From positions 23,267,129 through 23,331,128 of the forward strand of contig OX243816.1 in assembly GCA_945859605.1 (NCBI GenBank): 64,000 bases of DNA. The letters are read 5' to 3'. Both the position numbers and the translations under genes were made by a program. Shown here piece after piece: positions 39,801 through 45,749 of the stretch. The stretch is from Lumbricus rubellus. Its lineage: Eukaryota > Annelida > Clitellata > Crassiclitellata > Lumbricidae. Numbering within the stretch: position 1 is the stretch's first letter; the number at the start of each line of letters is the position of its first letter. The notes beneath the pieces were generated by a model that was given only the letters and a program-made list of their open reading frames with translations, searched no databases and had not been told where the DNA came from.

Positions 39801-42800
39801 TCCAGACTAATCTGAGGACGAAGGACTCCCAACAAATCCAGACTAATCTGAGGACGAAGGACTCCCAACAAATCCAGAATAATCTGAGGACAAAGGACTC
39901 CCAACAAATCCAGACTAATCTGAGGACGAAGGACTCCCAACAAATCCAGACTAATCTGAGGACGAAGGACTCCCAACAAATCCAGACTAATCTGAGGACG
40001 AAGGACTCCCAACAAATCCAGACTAATCTGAGGACGAAGGACTCCCAACAAATCCAGACTAATCTGAGGACGAAGGACTCCCAACAAATCCAGAATAATC
40101 TGAGGACGAAGGACTCCCAACAAATCCAGACTAATCTGAGGACGAAGGACTCCCAACAAATCCAGACTAATCTGAGGACGAAGGACTCCCAACAAATCCA
40201 GACTAATCTGAGGACGAAGGACTCCCAACAAATCCAGACTAATCTGAGGACGAAGGACTCCCAACAAATCCAGACTAATCTGAGGACAAAGGACTCCCAA
40301 CAAATCCAGACTAATCTGAGGACGAAGGACTCCCAACAAATCCAGACTAATCTGAGGACGAAGGACTCCCAACAAATCCAGACTAATCTGAGGACGAAGG
40401 ACTCCCAACAAATCCAGACTAATCTGAGGAATCTGCTTTCACCTGGTCAACAGCCGCAGCCTCACGAACACACGCGCCCGGTCAGGTGCATCCAACCATG
40501 CTCATCAGTAACCATGACTGGCATCATTAGCAATGCATAAACGGCCATTGAATGGCAGACATTCCTTCCGTCAGATACATTAGATCCAAGCTACCCTGCA
40601 CAATGTGTGCACATTCATTTAATCTCAACAGAACTACCTGCTGGTTGTGTATCCACGTGCTTCAAACATGAATGCCAAAATGTTATCGTATATTAGGCCC
40701 CCCAGAAATTCGCGATCTTGCGCAGCGCAACTTTTCCGCAAATTTCCAGGTTTGGCGCAACAGCGCAAAAATTGCCAATCCGCGCGATTTTGGCGCAATT
40801 TTTGACAAAATCTTGCTAATTTATCTAAATTGGGCTTTGATTGACTTAAAAATCACTTCAGCGCGCAGTAGTTCAACATAGCAACGAAACCGATGGGCGA
40901 TAATCAAAATGGCGGCCGCCGAATGGGACGAAATTATATCGGAATTTTTAGTTAAAGATCGTTATTTTAGTAGTAATGCACAAAACTTAAAGTAAAAAAA
41001 ATTCCTGAACTTCACGGCCACAAAATAAAATATGTTAAACGAAGTTTCTCATAGCGATCACACGGCAGCGTCGCGTGCTGTTCAGCTTATGACAGAACGA
41101 ACGCATTTAATCTATTATAGGCGTCAGGCGTGCACACGAAGACGGAAGGCTACTATTCAACACGTTTTGTAACTTGGTGATTCATTATAATATAGGCAAA
41201 GCCTATGATATAATTAATACCATCTTGAAGTTGTAGGCCTATTTGTAATGAGCGTAGATTTCGGTGGGCGTCAATTTTGCAAGATTAAAATTCTTTGCAG
41301 TCGTCTGAATACATTAATCTCATGGTTATAGAAACCTTATAACTGCATATTTTGCTTGATTTTCTAATTTCTAGATGACAAAAACACTGTTGGATACTTT
41401 GGTACAGTGACTCAATGAAAAAATAACGAAAATTATCATTTTTTAACTTGCGCAAAATTGGCGCAAATTTATGGTTTTTGGTGCGCAATTTTTTCAGTTT
41501 CTTGGCGCAAATTTCTGGGGGGCCTAGTATATACATAAAGACAGACTTCGACTTCAAAGATGCTCGTTGTTAATACGATGTGCAACACTTGACAACAATG
41601 GAAGGCCAACCAGCCTGCATTGTTTCCTCCATTGTTTCTAACGATGCATGCACTTGCGTATACCACAGAACTGCTCTAACACTTAACACCTGACTGCAGC
41701 TGAGGAAGCATCAAAAGAATCAGTATATAATTTCAGCTTTGTTGCTGCTCCTGATAAATAGGTATAGCAAAAGAATACGCACAAACAGAGAAAGCTCGTT
41801 TACTTTGAGCTGATGGTAGGAGACAACCGACTGAGCTGTTAATTAAGCATACGCTCCCAAACCCCATGACGTGGACCCCGCCCCATGACGTGGACCCCAC
41901 CCCATGACGTGGACCCCACCCCATGACGTGGACCCCACCCCATGACGTGGACCCCACCCCATGACGTGGACCCCACCCCATGACGTGGACCCCACCCCAT
42001 GACGTGGACCCCACCCCATGACGTGGACCCCACCCCATGACGTGGACCCCACCCCATGACGTGGACCCCACCCCATGACGTGGACCCCACCCCATGACGT
42101 GGACCCCACCCCATGACGTGGAACATATCACATGATGTGCAATGGTTGTGTGGAGCAGCTTAATGGAACAACAATGTCAACATTGCAGAAATTAATTTGC
42201 AAACAACCAATAGAGTGCAACAAATATTTGACGCCACTGTTGTCTGCTGTAAGAAATAGTATTCGTGACAGCCATGCATGGCTTATTCAGTCTCTTCACA
42301 CTTGTCTTCAAAAGCATAAAGCAGGATGAAATTAAATGAACAGAAAAGATGACAGTTTCCTGAAAGTCAGACTTTATGAATAAATTATATGACATATTTG
42401 TTTCCTGGCTGACTTAAATGTCAAACTGGAACTGATCCCTAAGGAACTGATCCATTTGGAACCAGGGGCGGATTCCAGAGGGGGCCAATCCGGCCATCGC
42501 CCCCCATTAAAAAATTGCATGGGACGTGGTCCACATTCAGTTTCAAATTAGCAATGGGGATAGGGGTGCTATGGCATAATGCCTCCTATTTAAAAATTGC
42601 ATGGACGTGGCCCCCCATTCTGTTTTTGGCCGGACAACTAAAAACTAAAAAAAGTCATCAACTTTTTCCGCGGATGGAAAAGGTACTTTTCCGTCAGAAA
42701 AATTACGAATGACTAAAAAAAGTCATCAACATTTTTTGGCGACCAACGACGAGAAATTTTTCCCTACCTGTCCCAAGACCAAAGATTTTGAATAAAACAT

Positions 42801-45025
42801 TGCAATTAGAACTTATTGATACTCAGAAGCACTGCAGTCTCATGAAGAATGAAGATAGCTTTCCAACATCACATTAAGGACAATATGCACGGCCATCCCC
42901 TGCAGAGGTTTTTTCAAATAACGACAATTCTAACCTTGCACCTCAGTATGTTACACAATTTGACAGAACATATCATTGCCATTCTCTAGAATGGCAAAAA
43001 GTAAAAATCACTCAAGATCACTGCTAACAAATGGACATTTAACTGACATCAACTGTTGAAGAAGCTATAGAGTACCAAACATACAAACAATTACAATTTA
43101 TTTTACAGCATTACATGACTTTCATATTTAAGGTCAAATCATAATTCTTTTAAACTTGCAAGTTTAAGTTTCTGTGGCACTGATAGTTTATGATAACAAT
43201 AACAATAATAATAATAATAATAATATTGAAATCAAACTTTATGTCCTATCAATTTCGTTGACGTCCATGCCTCTGTATTGTAGATAAAAAACCTTTTTAT
43301 AGCTGTTTCTGACCCTTAACTGTAAATAATCTGGTACAAAATTTGGCTGTGTAAAAAATAATTTGTATAAGATGCCCACGAGTACACCACATGAGTAGGG
43401 TGCATTGTCTCGTAAAATTTGAGAACTTGATATTCTCAGCAAATCCAAGGTCAGTAAGTTAGCAATGTGATGAACAGGGTTTTAAATCAGTCCAGCATCT
43501 TTTCTGTACACATAAGTTTGTGTTTCCGCAGATTTAATGACAGCCTATGCCCTGTGTTTCCCAGATATTAGCCTCAGGCTCTATTCAGTCAGGGCTGCAC
43601 AGGCCTACATCTATAATCTGACACCGATAACATTCCACACAGTGCCAAAAAGGCAGAACAGACTTTATCATTTTCACTCGCTGATTAAGTCAGTTGAGAT
43701 AACGAACAGGTCCCAACATCATCATCATCATCATTCTGTGCTGTACAGCGACTGGTCTAGCCAGTCAAGTCTTTCCAAGAAAAGTCTGTAGAAGGCAACA
43801 TACGTTGTTACACCAGTAATACAGTGCATGATTCCTCAGAAAGTTCTTCTATCGAACCAGACTTCAGCCTAAGCACTAAGATGAAGACCTGTTTCAAAAA
43901 AAACTTCTGGCACAATACGCTTCTGCATCCAGGTGTATACAATAAGAGGCCATGAGCAGTAGCTTAACAAGATTTGAAGAAAAACTCTCAACCTCATTAT
44001 TATCTGACTCTCCAACTGACAGCATTGCAATCATACGTCCACTCTGTCGCTCAGTCAGGATTCCTATAGAAAGAAGCAATCACTATGCAACAATATTGAA
44101 ATATTTTTCTAGCTCAAATGATTTCACCATTTTTTACTTGCTGCTAAACACAAGCCACAAACCTGTTGTGCTACCCTATCTTACATAAACAGGACTGAAA
44201 GACCACGTTATCTATGATTCCTAATCTAAACAGGTCGGTCACATTGGAATCTACTGCACCATGCACCAATAAATACTGATCACTAAAGCACAACGTTGGT
44301 AAAGCCCTATGTAGCAGAATACACTGCAAGTCACAAAGTCAGCTTTCAAAACCTGTATAGCAGCTCAGGTCTACTTATTAATAAAATACAAAACCAATTC
44401 CATTTAACTAGATGACTACACAATCAGTTTCAGTTGAATAATTAATTTGTAATAGCATGAGAAACAACTTAGAATCAAAATGCTCACAAAATCCCAAATA
44501 TCAACAATGATGATATCTTATCATTGATTATAAAATCTTTGTTTATTATTTCGAACTGACACAATGCACTGAAAAGCAATGAATTATCACAAGTCATTAC
44601 AAGAGTCAAATAAAAACTGTTTGGCAGCCAAGCAAGGCCGAGGGCAAGCAAACCCAATCTCCATGCTGACCATCTGCTCTCTGTGCCAGAGTTCTACCTT
44701 TACCCTAACCCTCCTCAAATAAATTTTTTAAAATTGGTGCAAAACAGAGCAATGATAAAAATTACAAAAAGCTGATTTAATACAGACATTGGCTCAACAA
44801 GAAAGGCTCACAGAACTTAATATTTAAAGTGAGGTCATTTGCCTCAAGCAAATAAAGCTTAATTATAACTTATTTCCTTACTTAATAAAAGCAAGCAGGT
44901 AATTAAAAGGCTTCAGATGACTTCAGATGTAGCAGAAACTGTCTTACCTGAATCATATAGAGTTGAGCAATGCGATATTCCTCCACTGTCAATGGCAGAC
45001 ATATTCTGTACTCTTTGATAAGCAT
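3587..45025 (-). CDS. PITPNM: PITPNM/Nir/RdgB-type phosphatidylinositol transfer protein, 22 coding exons
   Basis: Whole-gene entry; exons are listed separately. Joining 22 exons gives 3882 nt, or 1293 residues plus stop, similar to the roughly 1250-1350 residues of animal Nir proteins. Every junction is GT-AG and all phases match. Domain order is PITP (about 1-265), acidic FFAT motif EFFDAHD (382-388), DDHD (about 480-920) and LNS2 (about 1003-1225). Family knowledge: these proteins exchange phosphatidylinositol and phosphatidic acid at ER-plasma membrane contacts, with VAP binding through FFAT and LNS2 sensing phosphatidic acid. The start is supported by an in-frame TGA 36 nt upstream and an A at -3. 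No untranslated exon or promoter could be identified. Vertebrate paralogues PITPNM1/2/3 cannot be told apart here; a single invertebrate orthologue is likely. Confidence 0.95.
4158..4205. mobile_element. single hAT-type end (truncated)
   Basis: cagtggttctcaaacttctg followed by caggtcacggaccggc matches the common CAGTGGTTCTCAAAC hAT terminus. No opposite end was found; the 21-bp minisatellite starts about 40 bp later. Confidence 0.5.
4243..4557. repeat. 21-bp AAC/AAT-rich minisatellite x15 in intron 21
   Basis: Units of ataataacaacaacaataat type with an alternating tact/tacc variant, which gives a partial 42-bp higher-order period. Long open frames here are low-complexity artefacts. Confidence 0.95.
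4806..4934 (-). CDS. PITPNM: PITPNM coding exon 21, LNS2 (residues 1164-1206)
   Basis: Acceptor CTTCCAG|GCT, donor GTCGTT|GTAAGC, phase 0 to 0. It encodes [20 protein letters not shown] and [12 protein letters not shown], which match the family YGS-KD-V and IVGK motifs. Confidence 0.95.
5390..5471. mobile_element. TTAA-flanked 82-bp mini-element
   Basis: TTAACCCTTTGGTTA at the left and gtaacgaaagggttaa at the right form an inverted pair bounded by TTAA. This resembles piggyBac-type MITEs (TTAA target, CCC-start ends). Confidence 0.55.
6112..6910 (-). repeat. 21-bp minisatellite x38 nucleated on the exon 20 5' splice site
   Basis: There are 38 units of 21 bp, read on the minus strand as AGGAGGTGAGTAGTTGTGCT plus C or G. 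Each contains GAG|GTGAGT, the same donor as exon 20. The C/G variant gives VSSCAQE or VSSCAEE; four units carry other single changes. The whole array is open in the exon 20 frame and ends in a TAA just beyond. Exon 21 follows about 1.2 kb downstream. Confidence 0.97.
6905..7088 (-). CDS. PITPNM: PITPNM coding exon 20, LNS2 core; donor repeated 38 times
   Basis: Acceptor TTTTCAG|A, phase 2 to 0. It encodes [38 protein letters not shown] and [16 protein letters not shown]. The family TGRPDM motif reads TARPDM here (Ala1116). The donor GAG|GTGAGT is immediately followed by a 21-bp tandem array that repeats the donor. The array remains open in this frame, so any later donor would add in-frame [14 protein letters not shown] units. 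Confidence 0.95.
7807..7956 (-). CDS. PITPNM: PITPNM coding exon 19, LNS2 DGSF motif (residues 1052-1101)
   Basis: Acceptor TATTCAG|G, donor GTCAG|GTAGGA, phase 2 to 2. It encodes [15 protein letters not shown] and [26 protein letters not shown] (Asp1077) sits where lipins have the catalytic DxDxT. As in other Nir proteins the second Asp is absent, consistent with a lipid-sensing, non-catalytic LNS2. Confidence 0.95.
8731..8879 (-). CDS. PITPNM: PITPNM coding exon 18, LNS2 start (residues 1003-1051)
   Basis: Acceptor ATTCAAG|GTT, donor GTCCG|GTAAGA, phase 0 to 2. It encodes [20 protein letters not shown] and YPVKMVVR, conserved at the LNS2 entrance. Confidence 0.94.
9213..9329 (-). CDS. PITPNM: PITPNM coding exon 17 (residues 964-1002)
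   Basis: Acceptor TGTGTAG|AAC, donor GAAAAG|GTCTGT, phase 0 to 0. It encodes [19 protein letters not shown] and [17 protein letters not shown], a highly conserved segment before LNS2. Confidence 0.95.
10191..10310 (-). CDS. PITPNM: PITPNM coding exon 16 (residues 924-963)
   Basis: Acceptor TATTTAG|GTG, donor GTCAAG|GTCAAT, phase 0 to 0, exactly 40 codons. It encodes [16 protein letters not shown], the conserved basic link between the DDHD and LNS2 domains. Confidence 0.93.
11140..11245. repeat. 15-bp minisatellite x7 in intron 15
   Basis: Units of ttttgtcctgcatgc with gtacac, gcgtgc and gcgcgc variants. Confidence 0.85.
11482..11630 (-). CDS. PITPNM: PITPNM coding exon 15, end of DDHD (residues 874-923)
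   Basis: Acceptor TTCATAG|TG, donor CGACAG|GTCAGC, phase 1 to 0. It encodes [17 protein letters not shown] and [20 protein letters not shown], with Asp885 and His907 as the remaining DDHD signature candidates. Confidence 0.95.
11745..11800 (-). mobile_element. SINE 3' fragment
   Basis: tttattgagccgcctgcaaa followed by cgcactgcgg resembles the tail of the SINE at 49544 (tttattgaaacgcctgcaag). No head was found. Confidence 0.4.
12432..12605 (-). CDS. PITPNM: PITPNM coding exon 14 (residues 816-873)
   Basis: Acceptor TTGTCAG|TG, donor TCAG|GTAACA, phase 1 to 1. It encodes [11 protein letters not shown] and a Ser/Gln-rich loop ([12 protein letters not shown]). This loop is variable in the family; the phase is consistent on both sides. 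Confidence 0.83.
12969..13139 (-). CDS. PITPNM: PITPNM coding exon 13, DDHD region (residues 759-815)
   Basis: Acceptor TTGATAG|AT, donor ACCG|GTGAGA, phase 1 to 1. It encodes [20 protein letters not shown], with Asp777 as second signature Asp candidate, and [11 protein letters not shown]. Both blocks are near-invariant in Nir/RdgB proteins. Confidence 0.95.
14512..14920 (-). CDS. PITPNM: PITPNM coding exon 12, DDHD core (residues 623-758)
   Basis: Largest exon; acceptor CTGTAG|GTT, donor AGCC|GTAAGT, phase 0 to 1. It encodes [13 protein letters not shown] at the GxSxG-like position (Ala627-Asp-Ser629-Val-Gly631; the first Gly is Ala), then a variable Ser/Arg-rich loop. [20 protein letters not shown] follows, with Asp734 a candidate DDHD signature residue. 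Confidence 0.95.
15664..15868 (-). CDS. PITPNM: PITPNM coding exon 11, DDHD region (residues 554-622)
   Basis: Acceptor GTTGTAG|T, donor GACAG|GTGAGA, phase 2 to 0. It encodes [30 protein letters not shown] and [15 protein letters not shown]. This is the conserved stretch just before the lipase-like motif. Confidence 0.94.
15956..16206 (+). pseudogene. LINE RT fragment in intron 10
   Basis: Reads [20 protein letters not shown] and [20 protein letters not shown], the LINE RT C-terminal motif. It ends about 14 bp from the exon 10 donor. Confidence 0.75.
16220..16397 (-). CDS. PITPNM: PITPNM coding exon 10, DDHD region (residues 495-553)
   Basis: Acceptor CTGTAG|GA, donor ATCAG|GTTGGT, phase 1 to 2. 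It encodes [19 protein letters not shown] and [15 protein letters not shown], which match the conserved family block ending in the LVPCP motif. A decayed LINE lies immediately downstream in the intron, on the other strand. Confidence 0.93.
16437..16500. repeat. 15-bp tandem repeat x4 in intron 9
   Basis: Four units of agactaagtatcgtt with minor changes, directly beside a TTAA-flanked mini-element. Confidence 0.8.
16518..16599. mobile_element. TTAA-flanked 82-bp mini-element (ACACATTGA family)
   Basis: Begins ttaacacattgagtgcc and ends ggcagtcaatgtgttaa. It shares the inner segment cagccagtcatttagcatgg and the right end with the element at 54596-54692. Confidence 0.6.
16600..18898. other. introns 8-9 part: no further feature
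   Basis: Apart from exon 9 this stretch is AT-rich with no recognisable transposon or coding signal. Confidence 0.45.
17582..17743 (-). CDS. PITPNM: PITPNM coding exon 9, start of DDHD region (residues 441-494)
   Basis: Acceptor GACCAG|GA, donor GGCG|GTATGT, phase 1 to 1. After a Gly/His/Gln-rich stretch it encodes [14 protein letters not shown], which matches the first hydrophobic strand of the Nir/RdgB DDHD region. The exact acceptor is slightly uncertain because a GGAGGAG run provides alternative AGs in the same frame. Confidence 0.82.
18899..18990 (-). other. exon-like segment of unknown identity beside the intron 8 array
   Basis: The minus strand reads [17 protein letters not shown], then [11 protein letters not shown], followed by a donor-like GGA|GTAAGC. 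The composition is unusually protein-like. However, the phases (2 in, 0 out in the best reading) do not fit between exons 8 and 9, and I do not recognise the peptide. It may be a relic exon of another sequence or chance. Confidence 0.2.
19016..19672. repeat. 21-bp minisatellite, about 31 units, in intron 8
   Basis: The plus-strand unit is ctctactgcattctgtgcag plus g, with cac/tgt and ctc/cta variants and one 9-bp partial unit near 19038. Open on both strands (255 and 239 codons), but with no protein-like composition. On the minus strand each unit presents AG-ended acceptor-like sequences (ATGCAG, CACAG). Confidence 0.95.
19730..20250 (+). pseudogene. decayed reverse transcriptase
   Basis: [28 protein letters not shown] and YLDDPTFRG, in shifting frames, match successive RT motifs (VDFxNAF, GDPLGPLLF, YLDD). 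Frameshifts and stops are present. The right limit is uncertain. Confidence 0.6.
20967..21122 (-). CDS. PITPNM: PITPNM coding exon 8 (linker, residues 389-440)
   Basis: Acceptor GTTTGAG|AT, donor TTAG|GTAAAA, phase 1 to 1. It encodes a Gly/Gln-rich tract, then [18 protein letters not shown]. This is weakly conserved linker between FFAT and DDHD. The phase fits exons 7 and 9. Confidence 0.75.
21283..21376. repeat. GTATGTACATATCTATGTGT-type tandem repeat
   Basis: About four to five imperfect copies of a 20-bp-type gtgtgtatgtacatatctat motif in intron 7. Confidence 0.75.
21791..23764. mobile_element. hAT-like non-autonomous element, 1974 bp, 8-bp TSD
   Basis: Ends tagggtggtcg and, inverted, tagggtggttg, flanked by ctgtgtac at 21783-21790 and 23765-23772. 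It lies in intron 7. No transposase frame was found inside. A LINE 3' tail (minus strand, about 22085-22140) is nested within it. Confidence 0.78.
24360..25065 (+). pseudogene. decayed LINE RT C-terminal region
   Basis: [48 protein letters not shown] and later RTERRS match the post-RT region of LINE polyproteins (FKYLGS...LRLFGHVARM). Multiple stops. Confidence 0.75.
25891..25965 (-). CDS. PITPNM: PITPNM coding exon 7, FFAT motif (residues 364-388)
   Basis: Short exon, acceptor TTTATCAG|AT, donor GATG|GTAGGT, phase 1 to 1. It encodes [13 protein letters not shown], a textbook FFAT motif with acidic flank that binds VAP on the ER; vertebrate Nir proteins carry the near-identical EEEFFDAHE. 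Two further AG sites just downstream would break the frame, so the first is preferred. Confidence 0.9.
26205..26283. mobile_element. degenerate TTAA-flanked mini-element
   Basis: The right end caggtaaagggttaa pairs loosely with ttaatcttttacccgtttg on the left. It is probably a decayed relative of the element at 5390. Confidence 0.35.
27060..27590 (+). pseudogene. decayed LINE fragment in intron 6
   Basis: [22 protein letters not shown] and, after a deletion, [20 protein letters not shown] match RT and 3' ORF segments. The last block is shared with the copy at 38074. Confidence 0.65.
27780..27941 (-). CDS. PITPNM: PITPNM coding exon 6 (linker, residues 310-363)
   Basis: Acceptor TTTTTCAG|AT, donor TACAG|GTGCTG, phase 1 to 1. 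It encodes a low-complexity Ala/Ser-rich linker with a polyalanine run and [17 protein letters not shown]. There is no sequence conservation to test it. Support comes from strong splice sites, an open frame and matching phase with both neighbours. Confidence 0.75.
28983..29210 (-). CDS. PITPNM: PITPNM coding exon 5 (residues 234-309)
   Basis: Acceptor TGTGAAG|GA, donor CCAG|GTAAAC, phase 1 to 1. It encodes the end of the PITP domain: [20 protein letters not shown], then [18 protein letters not shown]. The charged tail after about residue 270 is the start of the disordered linker. Confidence 0.94.
29305..29524. repeat. 28-bp minisatellite x8 in intron 4
   Basis: The unit is tcaaatgacaacattaccaa followed by tacacatt, with 27/28-bp length variants. 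It lies about 95 bp upstream of the exon 5 acceptor in gene sense. Confidence 0.95.
29700..29870 (+). mobile_element. SINE/LINE tail fragment
   Basis: ggagcacctatgagtag then ctcttgaggggtaccatata resembles the tail at 34480-34620. Flanking sequences at about 29605 and 29912 (agatgtct.tacact) are diverged copies of one another. Confidence 0.35.
30031..31854. other. introns 3-4 part: no further feature
   Basis: Apart from exon 4, only a CAA-rich stretch (about 30595-30630) and plain sequence are visible. Confidence 0.45.
30678..30962 (-). CDS. PITPNM: PITPNM coding exon 4 (residues 139-233)
   Basis: Acceptor GATCAG|AC, donor GTCG|GTCAGT, phase 1 to 1. It encodes VLDIVKDP and the hallmark [17 protein letters not shown] block followed by [11 protein letters not shown] serine-rich stretch with SSSSSS lies between EEYVQA and the MCAYKL strand, in a loop that varies among family members. 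Confidence 0.94.
31855..32645 (-). repeat. 36-bp minisatellite x22 overlapping the exon 3 5' splice site
   Basis: About 22 units of 36 bp, each carrying minus-strand GTGG|GTGAGT. The first unit is the coding end of exon 3. The second is open in frame ([12 protein letters not shown]). Units with CTATGA or CTATAA add stops, the first being in the third unit. Unit variants differ at three or four positions, as expected from ongoing array turnover. Confidence 0.97.
32614..32817 (-). CDS. PITPNM: PITPNM coding exon 3 (residues 71-138), ends inside a minisatellite
   Basis: Acceptor ATTGTAG|GC, phase 1 to 1. It encodes the [12 protein letters not shown] and [10 protein letters not shown] segments; Asn90 matches the conserved lipid-contact Asn of PITPs. 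The donor GTGG|GTGAGT lies in the first unit of a 36-bp tandem array. The last residues (PSEMHERTV) are therefore encoded by repeat sequence. Joining this first donor to exon 4 keeps the NLS-to-DIVKD spacing the same as in family members, which argues that the first copy is the authentic donor. Confidence 0.92.
33475..33530 (-). mobile_element. LINE 3' tail fragment
   Basis: The minus-strand tail is read on plus as atatagcgccacttcaagag then aactcctcagagg. It shares the 3' signature with 22085-22140, 38381-38432 and 46835-46880. Confidence 0.6.
33909..34192. mobile_element. hAT-like MITE, 284 bp, 8-bp TSD
   Basis: A perfect 15-bp inverted repeat catgggcgtccgcag at both ends, flanked by tctataac at 33901-33908 and 34193-34200. 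It is in intron 2 and has no coding capacity. Confidence 0.88.
34326..34625 (+). mobile_element. tRNA-derived SINE with LINE-like 3' tail
   Basis: An A box-like TGGTGTAGTGG at 34335-34345 and a B box GGTTCGAATCC at 34377-34387 mark a Pol III head. The tail has a 27-bp motif repeated about four times (gagtagggagcttgaaggag...) and ends gcgctatagcaaatgcaaga then aataaataaa. The tail resembles the local LINE 3' end (see 38381-38432). Confidence 0.85.
35338..35432 (+). mobile_element. dispersed repeat with (CTTAT)n start
   Basis: Sequence from the cttatcttatcttatctgac start to gcgttcaactccgag recurs inverted at about 37945-38040, including the gataagataagata tract. It is probably a SINE or LINE 3' region. 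It ends about 17 bp from the exon 2 donor. Confidence 0.6.
35449..35581 (-). CDS. PITPNM: PITPNM coding exon 2 (residues 27-70)
   Basis: Acceptor ...TTATTAG|AAA, donor CCAG|GTAAAC, phase 0 to 1. It encodes [17 protein letters not shown] and the [10 protein letters not shown] strand. Thr59 and Lys61 fall at the same numbers as the phosphatidylinositol-contacting Thr59 and Lys61 of class I PITP, which supports a functional lipid pocket. A dispersed SINE/LINE-tail repeat abuts the donor side. Confidence 0.94.
35657..35785. repeat. 63-bp direct tandem duplication in intron 1
   Basis: gctagaaagtcaaaatcaca and the following sequence are duplicated head to tail with about two differences. Confidence 0.9.
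36242..36944. repeat. 19-bp minisatellite x37 in intron 1
   Basis: The unit is aactaatgatgtcatacaa, with the centre varying as gatgtc, gacatc or gatatc. Over much of the array gatgtc and gatatc alternate, making a 38-bp higher-order unit. Confidence 0.95.
37945..38040 (-). mobile_element. dispersed repeat, inverted copy of 35338-35432
   Basis: Reverse-complement copy ending in gataagataagata. It lies inside a 180-codon minus-strand frame that I do not regard as a gene. Confidence 0.6.
38074..38435 (+). pseudogene. LINE 3' ORF fragment and tail
   Basis: [20 protein letters not shown] and [19 protein letters not shown], then the LINE 3' tail (gttgggagtgcctcttgaag, tggtgctacataaatt) ending in an attacgattac run. 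Confidence 0.75.
39518..40429. repeat. 36-bp minisatellite x25 in intron 1
   Basis: The unit is gacgaaggactcccaacaaa followed by tccagactaatctgag. An 11-bp partial duplication (ccagaccaaat) interrupts it near 39790. Long frames on both strands are repeat translations only. Confidence 0.95.
40694..41526. mobile_element. non-autonomous DNA transposon with TAGGCCCCCCAGAAATT ends
   Basis: 17-bp inverted ends are flanked by gtatat at 40688-40693 and 41527-41532. Inner subterminal GCGCAA motifs recur at both ends. A 28-codon frame starting [15 protein letters not shown] lies at about 40911-40997, perhaps a captured or residual N-terminus. Confidence 0.75.
41862..42122. repeat. 19-bp minisatellite x14 with TGACGTGG in intron 1
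   Basis: Nearly identical units of ccatgacgtggaccccacc, very GC-rich against an AT-rich background, with one a/g variant at the left end. Each unit has a TGACGTGG octamer. Confidence 0.95.
42463..42740. mobile_element. probable truncated hAT element (CAGGGGCGGATTCCAG end)
   Basis: A CAGGGGCGGATTCCAG-type terminus is followed by G/C-rich sequence and two copies of an attgcatgg(g)acgtgg motif. The matching right end was not seen. Confidence 0.4.
42741..44947. other. intron 1 near exon 1: no feature
   Basis: Contains an AAT microsatellite (about 43196-43226) and a short CAT run (43719-43734); otherwise featureless. Confidence 0.45.
44948..45025 (-). CDS. PITPNM: PITPNM coding exon 1 (residues 1-26)
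   Basis: Contains the initiator ATG and the conserved PITP N-terminus (MLIKEYRI, then [14 protein letters not shown]), which forms the first strand and helix of the lipid-binding fold. It ends CAG|GTAAGAC in phase 0. An in-frame TGA at 45059-45061 excludes further N-terminal extension on this exon. It is separated from exon 2 by an intron of about 9.4 kb that holds three minisatellites and several transposons. Confidence 0.93.
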
Positions 45026-45749
45026 TGTCCTGATCGCCTCTTCCTCTTCTTCTTCTTCTCAGAAAGGAGGCAGACAACAAATTGCTAGAGTAAATCTAAT
45101 TCATGACCACTGACAACTTCTCTTCCAACTTCATCAAACTGGACAGCCATCAATCTCACAAGTCAAGATTCTCTCCATGCTTTCGCCTCAGGTCATTGTG
45201 ATAATTAGACAGTCCTGAAATAACAACATTGCAGTTATAAACAAACATTTGAAAAATTCACACATTTTGAAGAAATCAGGAGCAAACTTTTAATGCAAAC
45301 CTTGATAAATAATAACAGTAGCATGTGAAAAGATATCAAAAGCAAAGAGTGCATGACCCAAACCATAAACACAACATCATTAGGATGCACGAGTTGCTAA
45401 CACATGTATAAAATAAGCGAGTAAAAACAAATAGTTCACATACTTCAGCAACAGTGATTTAGTTAGTCTCAAATCTCCTTTATAAATGCAGGGTTTTCGA
45501 AAAATGTTTACAGCACGAATCTATTTTCATTCCACAAGATTCGTTTTGCAAGTCATACACACAACGTGTAGATCATCTCACCAAAATAATTATCAATCTG
45601 TCATGCGGAACTGGCAACTTCCTTACATGACTTTTAAACTCTCTTATTTCCTTACTTCTTAAAAAAGCAATTCTTCATAAGGAAAAATAATCTAAATACC
45701 ATCTCATCTCTAAGCATTCCCTTCTAAATTAACTGAATGAATTTTCCTC

